This document shows positions 59,590-64,000 of a DNA stretch of 64,000 nt, piece after piece (within the stretch, counting starts at the first letter, position 1; each line of letters opens with the position of its first letter). A model generated the notes under the pieces. It worked only from the letters and a program-made list of their open reading frames with translations. It had not been told where the DNA came from and made no database searches. The translations under genes and the position numbers were made by a program. Source of the DNA: Sambucus nigra (Eukaryota; Streptophyta; Magnoliopsida; Dipsacales; Adoxaceae); the NCBI GenBank assembly GCA_949130495.1, contig CASBWL010000422.1, positions 744,001 through 808,000 on the forward strand. Reading direction: 5' to 3'.

Positions 59590-62149
59590 GCCCGGTGGAG
59601 TCTTTATTAGACGAACTCGATATTTTCAAATTATCATCCTATTCTCGAACCGGAGGTATCGTGGCCACACGATCAGTTCCTGTGAGTTACATTGGTCCCG
59701 TGCGAGGCGTTCGCGCCTCTCACGTTGTCATTTGGGGGTGTTTTGGATTTTCTCCCTCTAACGGCATATTTTTAAGCATAAGTCTAGATATTTTTAAATT
59801 ATCATCATATTCTCAAACCAACGGTCCCGTAACCAAGCGATCGATTTCGACAAGTTGTATTGGTCCTGTGCGAGGTGCTCGTGCCTCTCAAGGGGGCCTT
59901 TTTTGTGGGGCTGGGAGGTAGTTTTTCACCCTATAATGACATGTTTTTAAACCTAAGTGTATATATCATCAAATTATCATCATATTCTCAAATCGAGGGT
60001 CCCGTGATCATGTGGTTAGTTCCTACGAGTTACATTGGACCCGCGTGAGGTGTTCGCGCCTCTCACGGGGCTGTTTGGAGCGTGTTTTATGTTTTCGCCC
60101 TCTAACGACAAGTTTTTAAGCCTAAGTCTATATATTTTCAAATTATCATCATATTTTCAAACCGGGGTCCCGTGACCACGCACTCAGTTCCTACGAGTTA
60201 CACTGATCACGTACGAGGTGTTCTCACCTCTCACGAGGCTATTTTGGGGGTGTTTTGGATTTTTGCCCTCTAACAGCATGTTATTAAGCCTAAGTCTATA
60301 TATTTTCAAATTATCATCATATTCTCAAACTGGGGGTCCTGCGATCACGCGATCAGTTCCTACGAGTTACATTGCTCCCGTGTGAGGTGTCCGCGCCTCT
60401 CACGAGGCCGTTTGGGGGATGTTTTGGATTTATTTCCCTCTAACGGCATGTTTTCAAGCCTAAGTCTAGATATTTTTGAATTATTGTCATATTCTCAAAC
60501 CCGGGCCCCCTGACCACGCGATTAGTTCCTACAAGTTCCATTGCCCTATGTGAGGTGTTCACGCATCTCACGGTGCCGTTCGGGGGGTGTTTTGGGTTTT
60601 CGCCATCTAACCACATGCTTTTAAGCCTATTTTTATATATTTTTCATCTTCTCAAACCGAGGGTCCCGTGACCACGCGGTTAGTTCATGTAAGTTACACT
60701 GGTCTCTTGCGAGGTGTTCACGCCTCTCACGGGGCCATTTGGGGGGTGTTTTGAGTTTTCTCTCTCTAACGACATATTTTTAAGCCTTAGTATATCTATT
60801 TCAAATTATCTTCATATTCTCAAAATGGGGGTGCCGTGATCATGCGGTCACTTCTTGCAATTTACATTGGTCCCGTGCGAGGTATTCGCGCCTATCACGG
60901 GGCCATTTGGGAGGTGATTTGGATTTTCTCCCTCTAGCGGCTGACTTTTAAGCCTAAGTCTATATATTTTCAAATTAGCGTTAGATTCTCAAACTGGGGT
61001 CCGGTGACCACGCGGTCAGTTCCTGCAAGTTACATTAGTCTCGTGCGATGTGTTCGGGCCTCTCACGGGGCCATTTAGCAAGTGTTTTGGGTTTTCTCCC
61101 TCTAACGACATGTTTTTGAGCCTAACTCTAGATATTTTCAAATTATTGTCATATTCTGAAATCGAGGGTCCTGTGACCACGTGGTTAGTTTCTATGAGTT
61201 ACATTGATCTCGTGCAAGGTTACGCGCCTCTCATAGGGCCATTTGTGGGGTGTTTGAAGTTTTCTCCATCTAACGGTATATTTTTAAGCATAAGTCTAGA
61301 TATTTTGAAATTATCATCATTTTCAGAAACTGTGGGTTCCGTGGCCACACGGTCAATTCCTGCGAGTTACATTGGTCCCGTCAGAGGTGTTAACATCTCT
61401 CATGGGCCCATTTAGGAGGGTGTTTTGGGTTTCCCCCTCCAACGACTTGTTTTTATGCCTAAGTCTATATATTTTAAAATTATCGTCATATTCTCAAATT
61501 AGGGGTCATGTGACGAGGCAGTTAGTCCCTGCGAGTTACATTGGTCCCGTGCAAGGTGTTCGTGCCTCTCACGAGTCCATTTTGGGGGATGTTTTGGGTT
61601 TGACCCTCAATCGACATGTTTTTAAGCATAAGTCTAGATATTTTTAAATTATTATCATATTCTCAAATCGGGGGTCCCGTGACCACGCGGTCAGTTCCTA
61701 TGAGTTGTACTGATCCTGTGCGAGGTGTTCATGCCTCTCATGGGGTTTTTCTCCCTCTAATGGCATGTTTTTATACCTAAGTGTGTATATTTTAAAATTA
61801 ATGTCATATTCTCAAACCGGGGGTCCTTTGACCACGTGGTTAGATTATGCAAGTTACATTAGTCGCGTGTGACGTGTCTACGCCTCTCACGGGGCCCTTT
61901 GATGGGTAATTTCAATTTTTGCCCTCTAGCGGTCTATTTTTAAACCTAAGTCTATATATTCTCAAATTATCATCAGATTCTCTAATCGTGGATCCCGTGA
62001 ATACGCGATCAGTTCCAGTGAGTTACATTAGTCGCCTGCGATGCGTTTTCTCCTCTCACGGGGTTGTTGGATGGGTGTTTTGGGTTTTTACCCTATAACA
62101 ACATGTTTTAAGCCTAAGTCTAGATATTTTTAAATTATTGTCATATTCT
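59590..62149 (+). repeat. satellite array, about 15 units of about 167 bp
   Basis: The anchor 'tattctcaaac' recurs near 59642, 59809, 59980, 60148, 60318, 60488, 60650, 60815, 60985, 61150, 61318, 61485, 61656, 61807, 61977 and 62141. Spacing is mostly 162-171 bp, with one shorter unit of about 151. Each unit carries 'gtcccgtgaccacgcggtca', 'gagttacattggtcccgtgc' and 'gcctctcacggggccatttg'. Units differ by a moderate number of changes. The first unit is degenerate and the last is cut at 62149 by the next CACTA. No gene is present; open frames across the array reflect the unit consensus. Confidence 0.95.
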
Positions 62150-64000
62150 CACTACAATAACTTGCAATATTGGCAACAATATTTAGCTACACAAGCTATT
62201 TTTGTTACCAAAGATACACTATAGAGATAAAATTTTATTTATGTTGTCGAAAGATGATTCTACATTGTACTTTTTACAACATAAAACAAAACATGTTGCC
62301 AAATGTTATTTTTGGCAACAGAAAATAAAACTTGTTGACAAATGTTTTAATTTTAAGTGGGAGGAAAAATATTTAGCTTTAGCATCAAAAAGTTTTGTTT
62401 CCAAACACCACCTAACTAGTGGCAACATAATATTGTGTTGAGAAAAATAGATGACTTTTGAAAACAAAGTAAATTATGATGCCAAAAGTATTTTTTTAAT
62501 TGCATATTTTTTTCGGTAGAAGAAAACACCACTTTCTTAAAAAGAAAAAGGAAAAATGGAATAAAAACTATGTTTAACACTAACAAAACACCCTCTTGCA
62601 TACCCGCCGCCCTCTTCTCCTTCATACCAGTTTCTCTCTTTTACTCCGTCTTCTTCGCAGTTACCAAGGGGTGCGAAGGAGTGAAGCTTCGATTTCTCCT
62701 CCATACGTCTTCTCCTTTCTCTTCTCCTCGATACTCTGCGCCTCCGCCCTCTGCTAATATAAAACTCTCATCATCATCTTTTTTTTAATGTATGTGGATA
62801 TATTGGATTGATGTTTCCATTAAATTGTTTTTTTAATTTATAAGTGAGGTATATGACTGTGGTAAGATTTTTTTAAAATTTGTAATCTTTATAAACTAAA
62901 GATTATATGATGTTAATATAATAAATCATTCTGATTAAAATCGTACCACAGTGTATTTAATTATTCTTGGTTGTTTATATTTTTTTTTACTTTATAATGT
63001 TTATAAATTAAATTAAATTAACTAATAAGAAAGAAACTAACTATTATTATTAATTGGGTATTGTTATTTACGTCTCAAAATTAAGAAGGCGATGTTAATA
63101 TTGTTTGGGTATTGTGAATATTTATGGAAATTAATTATGTTATGTTAATATTGATTGAGAGATCTAAATATTATCTCGCTAGTTGGTTTAATATATATTC
63201 ATGTTTTTGTTATTAATTTTTGTGAAAACACTAATATTGATTGGTAGTTATTATTAGCGGATATTTTTTTGTTATTAGTTTTTTTTACAATGAAAACACT
63301 GGTCTAAGGTTTTATTAGAACTCATTCCCAACATTATTGTTCACTTCAACAAAGATTTTCATGTTTAAATTTTATTATTAGTTTTGGTTCTTCTTGTTAT
63401 AATGCTTAGAAATGGTAATAATCACAACGCGTTATGCATACTACTTGAAAACTGTGGATTTTATTAAGTGTCCGACAATTGAGGTTTGAAATTCAAATAT
63501 TAATTGATAGTTTTAGTATGCATGTATGTACTTCAGGCTTGTTTTAGAGAATTTGAGAATAACATATTAAACTGTTAAAGGCAAATGGTAGTATTAAGTA
63601 GTAATTTTTATTTGGTAATAAAATGTGGTGAGCAATATAAACTTTAGAACATCAATTAAAAGTAAGGTAAAATTATACATAGTTATATACCTCTTAAGTT
63701 ACACATAGTGCGCATAGATACTAGATTTCTAGTTCTTATGCGTATACATTCAATATCCCTTAGACCCATTTGAGAGTCATTACCCCTGTAATGAGATCTC
63801 TCGAATTGTCCCATTCGGACAGTTTGGGATAACATAGTTTCTATATAATATTGTACTTAGTAGCTTATACCTGTTACTTTTGGGGAAGTTTTTTTGTCGT
63901 CATTTAATGTTCTATGGGTACATACTATACTGATGCGGTGTTGAGTGGTATTTCAATTGATAAATTGAAATAGCACGAACACTTGCTATTATGAGGGAGC
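62150..64000. mobile_element. left end of a second CACTA element, continues off the window
   Basis: Begins CACTACAATAACTTGC at 62150, right inside a satellite unit. A subterminal zone (62150-62520) carries ttggcaaca/tgttgccaa strings in both directions, a different motif from the first CACTA, so this is another family. 62560-62790 is pyrimidine-rich with a short Ser/Pro-rich frame (62570-62788) that might be a leader. The rest to 64000 is AT-rich with no recognised domain. The right end and the duplication lie beyond the window. Confidence 0.7.

Noticed and set aside
59574..61647. Multi-hundred-base open frames in 59574-61647 as genes
   Set aside because: They repeat the satellite unit consensus with frame changes at unit length changes, start at arbitrary Met codons and match no protein family.

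Overview
This window is a plant nuclear sequence (most likely a dicot; no species can be named) made almost entirely of nested transposable elements. I find no intact host gene. The plant call rests on element families found in plants: Copia and Tat-type Gypsy LTR retrotransposons with methionine-tRNA-type or 'ggcaccgtctgtggga'-type primer sites, MuDR-type transposase, CACTA elements with CACTACAA ends, an RTE LINE, an L1-type LINE fragment with a DUF4283-like ORF1, and a plant-like alpha-tubulin copy. Every coding region carries frameshifts or stops.

Layout. 1-27130 is a Mutator-like element (MULE) on the minus strand, broken by later insertions. Its promoter and leader lie at about 26230-27130, the first half of its transposase at 18930-20790, the second half at 8106-8924, and repeat-rich 3' flank at 7950-8105 and 1-2311. 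Three LTR elements split it: T1, a deleted Tat-type Gypsy (3420-7949, minus); a nearly complete 10 kb Copia (8925-18929, plus, TSD GAAAC) that cuts the transposase reading frame cleanly; and a 4.9 kb non-autonomous LTR element (21354-26226, TSD TATAC).

27131-31808 holds poorly resolved AT-rich DNA, an LTR-like fragment, and the LTR and antisense ORF of a second Tat-like family. 31809-54362 is G1, a large Tat-type Gypsy element in plus orientation: LTR, leader, gag, protease, RT, RNase H, a second RNase H, integrase, a minisatellite, an antisense ORF, LTR, then a second truncated leader. A 10 kb CACTA transposon (33465-43478, TSD ATG) sits inside its gag. That CACTA contains a hAT-like element, a MITE, LINE fragments and an intronless, broken alpha-tubulin copy.

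54363-55329 has a palindromic GGTCACGGC-type repeat. 55330-62149 is a roughly 167 bp satellite array, interrupted by an RTE LINE (minus) and about 1.1 kb of AT-rich DNA. At 62150 a second CACTA element begins and runs off the window.

The insertions give a relative order: MULE before T1, Copia and the small LTR element; G1 before the CACTA; the CACTA before its hAT-like passenger; the satellite before the second CACTA, and probably before the RTE. The points most worth a second look are the tubulin retrocopy inside the CACTA, the conserved antisense ORFs with a shared inverted repeat at their promoters, the LTR that has absorbed its own primer-binding site, and the satellite array.
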